Below, one piece after another: positions 43,707 to 51,294 of a stretch of DNA of 52,828 nucleotides. This stretch comes from an uncultured Neglectibacter sp. (GTDB lineage: Bacteria > Bacillota > Clostridia > Oscillospirales > Acutalibacteraceae). Location: assembly GCA_946554335.1 (NCBI GenBank), contig CAMNSA010000016.1:1-52828 (forward strand), written 5' to 3'. The position numbers and the translations under genes were made by a program. Numbering within the stretch: position 1 is the first letter of the stretch; each line of letters opens with the position of its first letter. A model generated the notes under the pieces. That model had not been told where the DNA came from. It saw nothing but the letters and a program-made list of their open reading frames with translations, and did no database searches.

Positions 43707-44168
43707 TTGAAAATCCAGTGGAAAAAACTGATCCTGTGCGTGGCGATCCCTCTGGGCGTAGGAGGGCTGGCCGCTCTGCTGACCGGGGAGAGCATGAAAA
43801 GCTTTGAAACACTGAATAAGCCGCCCCTCTCTCCCCCGGGATGGCTGTTTCCCATCGTCTGGACCATTCTGTATCTGCTGATGGGAGTTTCCTCCTACCT
43901 GGTACTGGTGTCTGCGAAACCGGGAAATCTGGCTTTAAAGACCTACGCGGCACAGCTCGCGGTGAATTTTTTCTGGCCCATCTTCTTTTTTAAGCTTCAG
44001 TGGTATCTCTTCTCCTTTTTCTGGCTGCTCCTTTTGTGGTGTCTCATTCTCCTCACAGCTCTCCTGTTCCGCCGCTTCTCAAAAACGGCCGCTTTCCTGT
44101 TGATCCCCTATCTGATTTGGGTCGCCTTCGCGGGATATTTGAATCTTTCCATCTATCTGCTCAACTGA
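43707..44168 (+). CDS. TspO/MBR-family membrane protein
   Basis: A 153-residue protein with five predicted helices. Hallmarks are LNKPPLSPPGWLFPIVWTIL, the AAQLAVNFFWPIFFF segment and the late KTAAFLLIPYLIWVAFAGYLN, which include the porphyrin/cholesterol-recognition region of TspO proteins. Roles in bacteria involve tetrapyrrole binding or stress; none is proven for Clostridia. I place the start at the TTG at 43707 because GGAGGT lies six bases before it and the family similarity begins there; the frame is open to another TTG at 43620. It is followed by a strong terminator. Confidence 0.9.
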   Translation: MKIQWKKLILCVAIPLGVGGLAALLTGESMKSFETLNKPPLSPPGWLFPIVWTILYLLMGVSSYLVLVSAKPGNLALKTYAAQLAVNFFWPIFFFKLQWYLFSFFWLLLLWCLILLTALLFRRFSKTAAFLLIPYLIWVAFAGYLNLSIYLLN

Positions 44169-44180
44169 CGAAACAACCGA

Positions 44181-44210
44181 AAACGGACGGGAAATCCCGT
44201 CCGTTTTTTT
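44181..44210 (+). terminator. Terminator after tspO
   Basis: AAACGGACGGGA and its complement around a two-base loop, followed by TTTT, 12 bases after the TspO stop. Confidence 0.85.
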
Positions 44211-44244
44211 GACAGGAAAATGAAAAGGCCCGTTTCCCCGCCGG

Positions 44245-45072
44245 TCAATATTCTTTCCTGCCGGTCAGTCTTTGAAAACACTCCTTGTAAATGGCCTGTG
44301 TTTTCCTAATGACTTCCTCCGGCAGTTCCGGCCCCGGCTCCACGCCGTCCAATTCACGCTCCGTCAGCCAGTCCCGCACAAACTGCTTATCAAAAGATTG
44401 GGGTGAAATGCCAACTCGATATTCTTCAGCCGCCCAAAACCGGCTGGAGTCCGGTGTAAAGATCTCATCCCCCAGGGTGAGCACGCCCTTTTCATCATAA
44501 CCGAACTCAAACTTCGTGTCCGCAATGACGACGCCCTTTTTCAGAGCGTGCGCCGCGCAGGTTTCATAAAGCCGCAGGCAGATCCGACAGATCCTCTCCG
44601 CCTCCTCGACCCCCAATTCCCGCCGCAGGCGTTCCATGGAAATATTCTCATCGTGCCCTGCGCTGTTCTTTGCTGCGGGCGTCAGAACAGGCTCCGGCAG
44701 TTTTTCTGCCAGTTGATACATATTCCCATGATAATTTCCAGCCGCCTGGTACTCTTTCCACAAGCTGCCAAACATGTATCCCCGCACGATGAATTCATAA
44801 GGCAGCATTTTCAGCTTTTTGACCAGGACAGTGCGCTTTTCATATTCTTCAGGCAGCCCCGCGGGGGCAGCTGAAAGGATATGATTGGGCACGATGTTAC
44901 GGGTAAAGTCGAACCAAAAATTGGATATCTGTGTAAGCGCGATCCCTTTGTCCTTTACGACAGAGCCCAAAATCACATCAAATGCGGAGATCCTGTCCGT
45001 AGCCACGATAGCCAACTGGTTTTCGCTTACTTCATAGACTTCTCTTACTTTTCCGGAAATAAGTTTTCTCAT
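44245..45072 (-). CDS. purC: SAICAR synthase, long form (second PurC)
   Basis: A 275-residue SAICAR synthetase of the longer class, related to the N-terminal part of eukaryotic Ade1-type enzymes. It begins MRKLISGKVREVYEVSENQL and has ATDRISAFDVILG, LPYEFIVRGYMFGSLW, DTKFEFGYD and LGDEIFTPDSSRFWA. It performs the same reaction as the short PurC at 4174-4884, with clearly different length and local motifs. The ATG at 45072 follows AAAGGA; an earlier in-frame codon is spurious. It lies 22 bases downstream of the HTH-methyltransferase gene and is probably co-transcribed with it, away from the other purine genes. Confidence 0.94.
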   Translation of the reverse strand: MRKLISGKVREVYEVSENQLAIVATDRISAFDVILGSVVKDKGIALTQISNFWFDFTRNIVPNHILSAAPAGLPEEYEKRTVLVKKLKMLPYEFIVRGYMFGSLWKEYQAAGNYHGNMYQLAEKLPEPVLTPAAKNSAGHDENISMERLRRELGVEEAERICRICLRLYETCAAHALKKGVVIADTKFEFGYDEKGVLTLGDEIFTPDSSRFWAAEEYRVGISPQSFDKQFVRDWLTERELDGVEPGPELPEEVIRKTQAIYKECFQRLTGRKEY

Positions 45073-45094
45073 ATTCTGTTCCTTTCTCAAAACA

Positions 45095-45925
45095 TCAAAC
45101 AGGCGCGGTCTGCTTCACGGCATACAGGGTATCCATGCAGTGCCGGTGAGGCGAACCGCCGCTCATGCAGTCAAAGATCTTCTCCTCGCAGTGGACGATA
45201 AGCCAGTCGGCATAGTAAGAAAAGAGTTCTCCGGAGATCCATTTATAGCGTCCTTCCCGCTTGTCAGACTCCGTAACCAGAAAGGGCTTTCGCACAAAGA
45301 CATTCAGGGCGTGAAGGCCGGAATCTGCCGTATGCTCCTGGTAATTTTCCAGAATCTCTCTGCGCAGCTTTTCCGGGATATAGTGGAGAGAACCGGAGCA
45401 GAACACGATATCGAATTCGCTGTCCAAGCGGAAATCTCTCAAATCAGCCTGAAAAAAATTCACATCTGCCCGGGATTTTTCCGCAAGCCGCTTCGCCTTA
45501 TCAAGCCCTACCCTCGCCGCGTCAAACGCTGTGACGCGATAGCCGTTTCGGGCGAAAAACACGGCGTTTTTTCCCTCCCCACAGGCCACATCCAGCAGGC
45601 GCAGAGGTGTTTGAGGCGGACGGAGCTTCATCACCTCATAACACATATGGGACGGCTGCACGCCCCAATAATACCCTTCCTCCTGATAGCGCTCCTCATA
45701 ATCCGTAATGCGTTTCTGCTCGGCCGCGTATCCCATCAGCTGATCAATGCTGCAATGCAGGGCGTTGGCAAGCAGCGGAAGCATGGAAACATCCGGCAGC
45801 GAATTGCCGTTTTCCCATTTTGACACGGCCTGAAAAGACACCTGCAAAAGCTCCGCCAGCTCCTCCTGGGTCAGTCTCTGCTCCTTACGCAGCGCATGGA
45901 TCCTTTCTCCGATTCGGTTATTCAT
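45095..45925 (-). CDS. HTH (XRE) domain fused to a class I SAM-dependent methyltransferase (TehB-like)
   Basis: A 276-residue two-domain protein. Residues 1-65 form a Cro/CI helix-turn-helix (ERIHALRKEQRLTQEELAEL, SFQAVSKWENGNSLPDVSML). Residues of about 85-276 form a Rossmann methyltransferase with motif I LLDVACGEGKNAVFFA and the acidic FDAARVGLDKAKRLA, then FCSGSLHYIPE. The methyltransferase part resembles TehB-type enzymes that act on small thiophilic or metalloid compounds. The DNA-binding domain suggests a regulator whose activity depends on SAM or the substrate. The ATG at 45925 follows GGGGGGAG; a longer open frame upstream is not family-like. Confidence 0.85.
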   Translation of the reverse strand: MNNRIGERIHALRKEQRLTQEELAELLQVSFQAVSKWENGNSLPDVSMLPLLANALHCSIDQLMGYAAEQKRITDYEERYQEEGYYWGVQPSHMCYEVMKLRPPQTPLRLLDVACGEGKNAVFFARNGYRVTAFDAARVGLDKAKRLAEKSRADVNFFQADLRDFRLDSEFDIVFCSGSLHYIPEKLRREILENYQEHTADSGLHALNVFVRKPFLVTESDKREGRYKWISGELFSYYADWLIVHCEEKIFDCMSGGSPHRHCMDTLYAVKQTAPV

Positions 45926-46049
45926 GGCGCTCCCCCCTTTACGGTCAGTATAACACAAAGTAAGCAGAAGAAACATCATCTGCTTTTTGAGTTCCGGGAT
46001 AGATTCAACCGGAAGTAGAAAGTTTTCCCGCCGCTTTTCAAGAGACAGA

Positions 46050-46090
46050 AAGAAGCCGTCCTCTTTCTTTTCAGAAGAGGACGGCTTCTT
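46050..46090 (-). terminator. Hairpin upstream of the HTH-methyltransferase gene
   Basis: Sixteen-base perfect arms (AAGAAGCCGTCCTCTT and its complement) around a nine-base loop. On the minus strand it is followed by TCTGTCTCTTG. It probably ends transcripts from the DtxR-family gene after they cross the repeat region. Confidence 0.75.
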
Positions 46091-46174
46091 TCCGGTCATT
46101 ATTCTTTTCTTTCGCTGAAAGATTCTCAGCTGTCGTTTCGGTCAGTTCGCAGCTTGTGTCCCGTTGGGACATGC

Positions 46175-46464
46175 TCACCCCCTTTTACGCAAAGGGGCTA
46201 AGGCCAAGGGCTTGGCTCTCCCTCTGGGAGAGCTGGCACGGCAAAGCCGTGACTGGGAGGGCGTTATGGCTCATCAAAAACACTGGCTTTTCCAAAACGG
46301 ACAGCTTTGATGCCCTCTCAGCCTCGCTCACGCTCGACAGCTGTCTCGCCTGCCGACTCGGTTGCTATGCCCCAGTGGGGCATGCCCAGCAACGACCGGA
46401 GCGGAAGCGTAGACCGGGTCAGAACGGTCTACACTGGAGACCTTCCCCTCCACCGGAGGCAAGG
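46175..46464. repeat. Composite dispersed repeat: modules A, B and C together
   Basis: Holds module A in reverse (46211-46262: CTCTCCCTCTGGGAGAG then CACGGCAAAGCCGTG), module B (46341-46397: CTGTCTCGCCTGCCG, CTCGGT, a GCCCCAGTGGGGC palindrome, then AACGACC) and module C (46411-46464: GGGTCAGAACGGTCT, CACTGGAGACC, TTCCCC). Copies of A and B also occur beside purA, and C occurs after gdhA. No gene is supported in 46100-46464. The modules appear to be shuffled units of a palindromic repeat family, and module C nearly touches the stop codon of the DtxR-family gene. Confidence 0.75.
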
Positions 46465-46845
46465 TCAAGTGGGCTCTTCCCGGTTTTTGAGGGTCATCTC
46501 CCGGATGCGCTCATAGCTTTCCTCGCTCAGGTCGTGCTCGATCTTGCAGGCGTCCAGCGCGGCAGCTTCCTGAGAGACGCCCAGCTGGGTGAGAAATTCC
46601 GTCAAGAGCTGATGGCGGGAGTAAATGCGCCGGGCGATCTCTTCCCCAGGGGGAAGCAGGTTGATAAAGCCATCCTTATCCATTTGAAGATACCCGTTCT
46701 CCCTCAGGTGCTTCATGGCCACGCTCACGCTGGGCTTGGACAGGCCCAGCTCCCGGACGATATCGATGGAGCGCACCTCGCCCTTTCTCTCGTGAAGCAT
46801 TAGAATACACTCCAGATAATCTTCTGCGGACTCGTAGATATTCAC
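46465..46845 (-). CDS. DtxR/MntR-family metal-dependent regulator
   Basis: A 126-residue regulator with an N-terminal winged helix (YESAEDYLECILML, GLSKPSVSVAMKHLRENGYL) and a dimerisation/metal domain. The latter has the metal-ligand pattern Cys-x2-Glu-His in ACKIEHDLSEE, as in DtxR. It lacks the SH3-like C-terminal domain of long DtxR proteins. I choose a GTG start at 46845, because GGGAGG lies eight bases before it and residues begin VNIYESAEDY as in the family; the frame is open to 46929. It is divergent from feoA-feoA-feoB and has a TTAG-N6-CTAA site in its own leader, so it probably senses Fe2+ and represses both sides. Confidence 0.9.
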   Translation of the reverse strand: MNIYESAEDYLECILMLHERKGEVRSIDIVRELGLSKPSVSVAMKHLRENGYLQMDKDGFINLLPPGEEIARRIYSRHQLLTEFLTQLGVSQEAAALDACKIEHDLSEESYERIREMTLKNREEPT

Positions 46846-46879
46846 AAAAGTCCCTCCCGAAAATACTGTTTCGCCTAGA

Positions 46880-46893
46880 TTAGCATATTCTAA
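46880..46893. promoter_or_regulatory. Candidate DtxR-type operator in the regulator's promoter
   Basis: TTAG-CATATT-CTAA, 35 bases upstream of the GTG start. It matches the pattern of the other two sites in this locus and the inner TTAG...CTAA symmetry of the known DtxR box. It overlaps a TAGAAT/TATGCT stretch that could serve as the -10 box on the minus strand. Confidence 0.6.
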
Positions 46894-46922
46894 CCGAAAA
46901 ATCAAATTTTCCAAAAAAGCGC

Positions 46923-46951
46923 TTGACAAGTCGAGTTAGTGGCAGTAAACT
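46923..46951 (+). promoter_or_regulatory. Sigma-A promoter for the feo operon
   Basis: Consensus TTGACA at 46923-46928, a 17-base spacer and TAAACT at 46946-46951. A degenerate copy of the operator pattern (TTAG-N6-TAAA) overlaps the spacer and -10 box. Confidence 0.8.
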
Positions 46952-46965
46952 GGTATCGATTTTTA

Positions 46966-46983
46966 AGTTAGTTGTCACTAACT
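46966..46983. promoter_or_regulatory. Candidate DtxR-type operator in the feo leader
   Basis: AGTTAGT-TGTC-ACTAACT, perfect seven-base arms, containing TTAG-N6-CTAA at 46968-46981. It lies just after the predicted transcription start and 23 bases before the first feoA ATG. Confidence 0.7.
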
Positions 46984-47005
46984 AAATACAAGGAGGCGAA
47001 ACAAA

Positions 47006-47215
47006 ATGCCGCTGACAATGGCAAAGCCCGGGGAGACTGTGACCATCCGCAGGATCACCGGCAGAGATGACATGCGCCGGCACCTGGCCCAGCTGGGCTT
47101 TGTGGTGGACAGCGATGTGACGGTGGTAAGCGAGATCGCGGGGAACCTGATCGTCCAGGTGAAGGACAGCCGGATCGCGCTGGACAAAACCATGGCAAAT
47201 CGTATTATGATCTAA
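47006..47215 (+). CDS. feoA: FeoA-family ferrous iron transport accessory protein 1
   Basis: A 69-residue SH3-like cytoplasmic protein (LTMAKPGETVTIRRI, LAQLGFVVDSDVTVVS, GNLIVQVKDSRIALDK). FeoA proteins associate with FeoB and modulate Fe2+ uptake. The ATG follows AAGGAGG. It is the first gene of the operon, transcribed from the promoter at 46923-46951. It differs clearly from the next gene, so the pair is not a recent duplication. Confidence 0.92.
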   Translation: MPLTMAKPGETVTIRRITGRDDMRRHLAQLGFVVDSDVTVVSEIAGNLIVQVKDSRIALDKTMANRIMI

Positions 47216-47238
47216 GAAAACAAAAGGGAGGAGTGCAA

Positions 47239-47460
47239 ATGAAAACACTGAAAGATGTTAAAGTGGGCGAGACAGTGACTGTGGCACGGCTCCACGGAGA
47301 AGGCCCTGTGAAGCGCCGGATCATGGATATGGGCATCACCAAGGGCGTGGAGATCTTCGTGCGCAAGGTGGCTCCCTTGGGCGACCCTATGGAGCTGAAT
47401 GTCCGGGGCTATGAGCTGTCTGTCCGCAAGGGCGACGCGGAGATGATCGAAGTCCAGTAA
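47239..47460 (+). CDS. feoA: FeoA-family ferrous iron transport accessory protein 2
   Basis: A 73-residue SH3-like protein (LKDVKVGETVTVARL, RRIMDMGITKGVEIFVRKVA, VRGYELSVRKGDAEMI). This is the more canonical FeoA, with the MDMGIT-KG-x-EI motif and the ELSVRK loop. The ATG at 47239 follows GGGAGGAG; a GTG six bases earlier overlaps that site. Two successive FeoA proteins before FeoB are common in Clostridia and may act together on one FeoB. Confidence 0.94.
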   Translation: MKTLKDVKVGETVTVARLHGEGPVKRRIMDMGITKGVEIFVRKVAPLGDPMELNVRGYELSVRKGDAEMIEVQ

Positions 47461-47498
47461 ACGAGCGCGGCGGAAGGCCGCTGTTATTTACGCCATAA

Positions 47499-47514
47499 GT
47501 TAGCCATAGCTAAC
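47499..47514. promoter_or_regulatory. Candidate DtxR-type operator directly before feoB
   Basis: GTTAGC-CATA-GCTAAC, perfect six-base arms, containing TTAG-N6-CTAA at 47500-47513. It lies 20 bases before the feoB ATG and just before its Shine-Dalgarno, inside the operon. It may allow a separate block of feoB transcription, or mark a former promoter. Confidence 0.65.
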
Positions 47515-47534
47515 ATTTGAAAGGAGAGAACCAC

Positions 47535-49745
47535 ATGGACATCAAAATTGCCCTGGCGGGCAATCCGAACTGCGGCAAGACCACACTGTTCAACGCCCTC
47601 ACCGGCTCCAGCCAGTATGTGGGCAACTGGCCGGGGGTCACCGTGGAGAAAAAAGAGGGCAAGCTGAAAGGACACAAGGATGTGGTCATCCAGGACCTGC
47701 CCGGCATCTATTCCCTGTCCCCCTACACGCTGGAGGAAGTGGTGGCCCGCAGCTATCTGGTGAACGAAAAGCCGGACGCCATCCTCAACATCGTGGACGG
47801 CACCAACGTCGAGCGCAACCTCTACCTCACCACCCAGCTCATCGAGCTGGGCCTGCCCGTGGTGGTGGCGGTGAACATGATTGATTTGGTGCGGAAAAAC
47901 GGCGATACCATTGACCTTGCCAAGTTGGGCAGCGCCCTGGGCTGCGAGGTAGTAGAGATGAGCGCCCTCAAGGGTGAGGGCGGCATGGAGGCCGCGGAGA
48001 AGGCCGTGGCATTGGCCCAGCGCCATCAGGCTAGGGAATTGCCCCATGTGTTCACCGGCAGCGTGGAACACGCCCTGGCCCACATTGAGGAATCTATCCA
48101 GGGCAAGGTGGCGGACGGGTATCTCCGCTGGTACGCCATCAAGATTTTCGAGCGGGATCAAAAGGTCATGGAGGAACTGAGCCTCTCCGCCGACCTGAAA
48201 GCCCATCTGGAGCAGCATATTTCCGACTGCGAGAAGGAACTGGACGATGACGCCGAAAGCATCATCACCAATCAGCGGTATGCCTACATCAACTCTGTTG
48301 TGACCAAGGCCGTGAAGAAGAAAGCGGCGAGAGGAAGTCTGTCCGTCTCCGATAAGATCGACCAGATCGTCACCAACCGCATCCTGGCCCTGCCCATCTT
48401 CGCGGCGGTCATGTTCCTAATCTACTCCATCGCCATGGGCGCCTCTATTGCGGACGGAGGCTTTGCAATCGGCACCTTCGGCACCGATTGGGCCAATGAT
48501 GTGCTCTTTGGCGAACTGGTCCCCAGCTGGTTTGGCAATGCCCTTACCGCCCTGGGTGTGACCGAGGGCACCTGGCTCTATGGACTCATCATTGACGGCA
48601 TTGTGGGCGGCGTAGGCGCCGTGCTGGGCTTCGTGCCCCAGATGCTGGTGCTGTTCCTGCTGCTGGCCATTCTGGAGGACGTGGGTTACATGACCCGGAT
48701 TGCCTTCATCATGGACCGCATTTTCCGCCGCTTCGGCCTTTCCGGCAAGAGCTTTATCCCCATGCTGGTGGCCACCGGCTGCGGCGTTCCCGGCATCATG
48801 GCCTCCCGCACCATCGAACAGGACCGGGACCGGAAAATGACCATTATGACCACCGGCTTCATCCCCTGCGGGGCGAAAATGCCCATCATCGGCCTGTTTG
48901 CCGGGGCGGTGTTCGGTGGCTCTCCCTGGGTAGCTACCTCCGCTTTCTTCATCGGAATTGCCGCCGTGGTAATTTCCGGCATCATGCTCAAGAAATTCAA
49001 GGCGTTCGCCGGGGAACCCGCTCCCTTCGTCATGGAGCTGCCCGCCTACCACGCTCCTTCGGCCTCCAACGTCCTGCGGGCCACTTGGGAGCGGGGTTGG
49101 AGTTTTATCAGTCGGGCCGGGACGGTAATCCTGCTGTCCACCATCGTCCTGTGGTTCCTCCAGGGTTACGGCTTTACTGACGGCGTGTTTGGCCCGGTAG
49201 AGGACAACAATTCCTCCCTGCTGGCCGCTATCGGCAATGCCATCGCTTGGATTTTCTATCCCCTGGGCTGGACGGGCGACATGGCCTGGAAAGCAACTGT
49301 GGCCTCCTTCACCGGCCTCATTGCCAAGGAGAACGTGGTGGGGACCTTCGGCACCCTCTATCACTTTGCCGGGGAGCTCAGCGAGAACGGCGATGAAATT
49401 TGGGCTTTGGTCGGAGCTGACTTTGGCGCCATCACCGCTTACAGCTTCATGATCTTCAATCTCCTCTGCGCTCCCTGCTTCGCCGCCATGGGCGCAATCA
49501 AGCGGGAGATGAGCAACGGCAAATGGACCGCCTTCGCCATCAGCTATATGTGCGTGTTCGCCTATGTGATCGCCCTGATCGTCTACCAGCTCGGCGGACT
49601 GTTCACCGGAACTGCAGGCTTCAATTTCTGGACAGCTATTGCGATAGCGCTGCTGGCCGGGCTGATCTGCATGCTGTTTCGCAAGGGCTATCAGGGAGAA
49701 GCTTCCGCCCGCCGCTTGAGCTCGGTGGAAGCGGCGGCGAAATAA
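47535..49745 (+). CDS. feoB: FeoB ferrous iron transporter
   Basis: A 736-residue inner-membrane Fe2+ transporter. The N-terminal G-protein domain has G1 GNPNCGKTT (9-17), a switch region with YVGNWPGVTVEKKEG, G3 DLPG and G4 NMID, followed by a helical GDI domain. The membrane part contains the two Gate motifs, with conserved cysteines in VATGCGVPGIMASRT and FNLLCAPCFAAMG, and GFIPCGAKMPI. The ATG at 47535 follows AAAGGAGAG. It is preceded by two feoA genes and followed 24 bases later by a small Cys-rich protein. No feoC is present. Expression is probably iron-repressed by the adjacent DtxR-type regulator. Confidence 0.97.
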   Translation: MDIKIALAGNPNCGKTTLFNALTGSSQYVGNWPGVTVEKKEGKLKGHKDVVIQDLPGIYSLSPYTLEEVVARSYLVNEKPDAILNIVDGTNVERNLYLTTQLIELGLPVVVAVNMIDLVRKNGDTIDLAKLGSALGCEVVEMSALKGEGGMEAAEKAVALAQRHQARELPHVFTGSVEHALAHIEESIQGKVADGYLRWYAIKIFERDQKVMEELSLSADLKAHLEQHISDCEKELDDDAESIITNQRYAYINSVVTKAVKKKAARGSLSVSDKIDQIVTNRILALPIFAAVMFLIYSIAMGASIADGGFAIGTFGTDWANDVLFGELVPSWFGNALTALGVTEGTWLYGLIIDGIVGGVGAVLGFVPQMLVLFLLLAILEDVGYMTRIAFIMDRIFRRFGLSGKSFIPMLVATGCGVPGIMASRTIEQDRDRKMTIMTTGFIPCGAKMPIIGLFAGAVFGGSPWVATSAFFIGIAAVVISGIMLKKFKAFAGEPAPFVMELPAYHAPSASNVLRATWERGWSFISRAGTVILLSTIVLWFLQGYGFTDGVFGPVEDNNSSLLAAIGNAIAWIFYPLGWTGDMAWKATVASFTGLIAKENVVGTFGTLYHFAGELSENGDEIWALVGADFGAITAYSFMIFNLLCAPCFAAMGAIKREMSNGKWTAFAISYMCVFAYVIALIVYQLGGLFTGTAGFNFWTAIAIALLAGLICMLFRKGYQGEASARRLSSVEAAAK

Positions 49746-49769
49746 ACGGCACGGAAAGGAGTGCTTGTA

Positions 49770-49928
49770 ATGCCCGGTATTTTGGGTACTGTGGCCGTTC
49801 TTACGGCATTGGCCGCGATCGCAGCGCTGGCCGCTCGTTCTCTGTGGAAAAGTCATAAAGCCGGCGGCAGATGCACCGGCAACTGCGCTGCCTGCGGTGG
49901 ATGCTGTCACAAAGCACAGAAAAAGTAA
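49770..49928 (+). CDS. FeoB-associated Cys-rich membrane protein
   Basis: A 52-residue protein. An N-terminal hydrophobic helix (ILGTVAVLTALAAIAALAA) is followed by a short Cys-rich tail, CTGNCAACGGCCHKAQKK, with cysteines spaced C-x3-C-x2-C-x2-CC. Small proteins of this layout are regularly found after feoB in Firmicutes and may hand over or bind Fe2+, but the role is unproven. AAAGGAG precedes the ATG. It is the last gene of the operon, before a strong terminator. Confidence 0.88.
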   Translation: MPGILGTVAVLTALAAIAALAARSLWKSHKAGGRCTGNCAACGGCCHKAQKK

Positions 49929-49940
49929 AGGCCGCACTTT

Positions 49941-49970
49941 AAAAAAGGACGGCAAGCGCCGTCCTTTTTT
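49941..49970 (+). terminator. Terminator of the feo operon
   Basis: AAAAAAGGACGGC and its complement around a four-base loop, ending in six T, 12 bases after the last stop. Confidence 0.9.
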
Positions 49971-50044
49971 GTAACAGAAAAAGCCAATATAGTCTTTTCA
50001 TTTTTCCATGCCCTCTGCGCATAGCGAGTATTTACCATAGGCAG

Positions 50045-50074
50045 TTTACAAACCGTCTGCTATTTTGCTATACT
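50045..50074 (+). promoter_or_regulatory. Promoter for the aldo/keto reductase gene
   Basis: TTTACA at 50045-50050, an 18-base spacer and TATACT at 50069-50074, 78 bases before the ATG. Confidence 0.65.
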
Positions 50075-50151
50075 AAAGTCAGAATGGGATCAGGCTTCTT
50101 TCAGGAGATCACGGTTAAAAAATCTCCGTTTTTCCAAAGGAGGAAAACGCT

Positions 50152-51183
50152 ATGGAATACGCGAAACTGGGCAATTCAGATCTGCTGGTCTCCCGCATCT
50201 GCATGGGCTGCATGGGCTTTGGAGACTCGGAGAACGGCCAGCACAGTTGGACCATCGACGAGGAACATTCCCGTGAGATCATCAAGCGGGGGCTGGAGCT
50301 TGGGATCAATTTCTTCGACACCGCCATCGGCTACCAGAACGGCACCAGCGAACAGTATGTGGGCCGGGCTCTGAGAGACTTCGCCAAGCGGGAGGATGTG
50401 GTGGTCGCCACGAAATTTGTCCCCCGCAGCGCGGAGGAGATCGAGGCGGGTATAACCGGGCAGCAGCATATTCAAAAGCTGCTGGACGCCAGCTTGCAGC
50501 ATCTGGGCATGGACTATATCGACCTTTACATTTACCATATGTGGGACTACGCCACACCGGTTTTTGACATCATGGAAGGTCTCAACAACGCGGTAAAAGC
50601 GGGCAAGGTGCGCTACATCGGCATCTCCAACGCCTATGCCTACCAGTTGGCCAGAGCCAACGATCTCGCCGGGCAGAACGGTTTTGCCAAATTTGTGTCC
50701 GTGCAGGGCCACTACAACCTGATCTTCCGGGAGGAGGAACGGGAGATGGCAAAGCTCTGCCGCGAGGACAACATTGCCATGACGCCCTACAGCGCTCTGG
50801 CGGGGGGAAGGCTCAGCAGACGCCCGGGCGAGACCTCCAGGCGTCTGGAGGAAGACAGCTACGCCAAGGGAAAGTACGACGCCACCGCCGGGCAGGACGG
50901 CAAGATCATCGCCAGGGTGGCGGAGCTTGCGGACCTGCACAAAGTGACCATGACGGAAGTTTCCCTTGCCTGGCTGCTGACAAAGGTCACGGCCCCGGTG
51001 GTGGGGGCAACCAAGCTGAACCATATTGAAGGAGCGGCCAGGGCGGTAGACCTGAAGCTCACCGAAGAGGAGCTCAGCTTCCTGGAAGAGCCCTATGTCC
51101 CCCATGCCCTGGTGGGTGTTATGGCCCAGAACACACCCACGGCGGCAGGAAAAAAGCAGGTCTGGTCATTGGGAAAGAAATAA
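50152..51183 (+). CDS. Aldo/keto reductase
   Basis: A 343-residue NAD(P)H-dependent oxidoreductase with the (beta/alpha)8 fold. The catalytic tetrad is present: Asp and Tyr in NFFDTAIGYQNGTSE, Lys in VVVATKFVPR and His in DLYIYHMWD. The cofactor region includes VVGATKLNHIEGA near the C-terminus. The CMGCMGFGDSENGQHSW loop near the N-terminus is typical of the general-stress/YhdN-like class. The substrate is unknown, probably a small carbonyl. The ATG follows AAAGGAGG. The gene has its own promoter. Confidence 0.95.
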   Translation: MEYAKLGNSDLLVSRICMGCMGFGDSENGQHSWTIDEEHSREIIKRGLELGINFFDTAIGYQNGTSEQYVGRALRDFAKREDVVVATKFVPRSAEEIEAGITGQQHIQKLLDASLQHLGMDYIDLYIYHMWDYATPVFDIMEGLNNAVKAGKVRYIGISNAYAYQLARANDLAGQNGFAKFVSVQGHYNLIFREEEREMAKLCREDNIAMTPYSALAGGRLSRRPGETSRRLEEDSYAKGKYDATAGQDGKIIARVAELADLHKVTMTEVSLAWLLTKVTAPVVGATKLNHIEGAARAVDLKLTEEELSFLEEPYVPHALVGVMAQNTPTAAGKKQVWSLGKK

Positions 51184-51294
51184 TCTTGAAAATATTCTCA
51201 AAAGCCTCCGGCAAGCACTAAGTTTCCAGTTTCATAACAGAGATAAGCTGCAATCACAATATCAATTCAGACGCAGGAAAAGGACAAAAAGAAG

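Noticed and set aside
48417-49955. A 512-codon open frame on the minus strand opposite feoB
   Set aside because: It is a mirror of the GC-rich feoB coding frame, has no ribosome binding site, and its translation is rich in Gly, His and Ala without any family motif.
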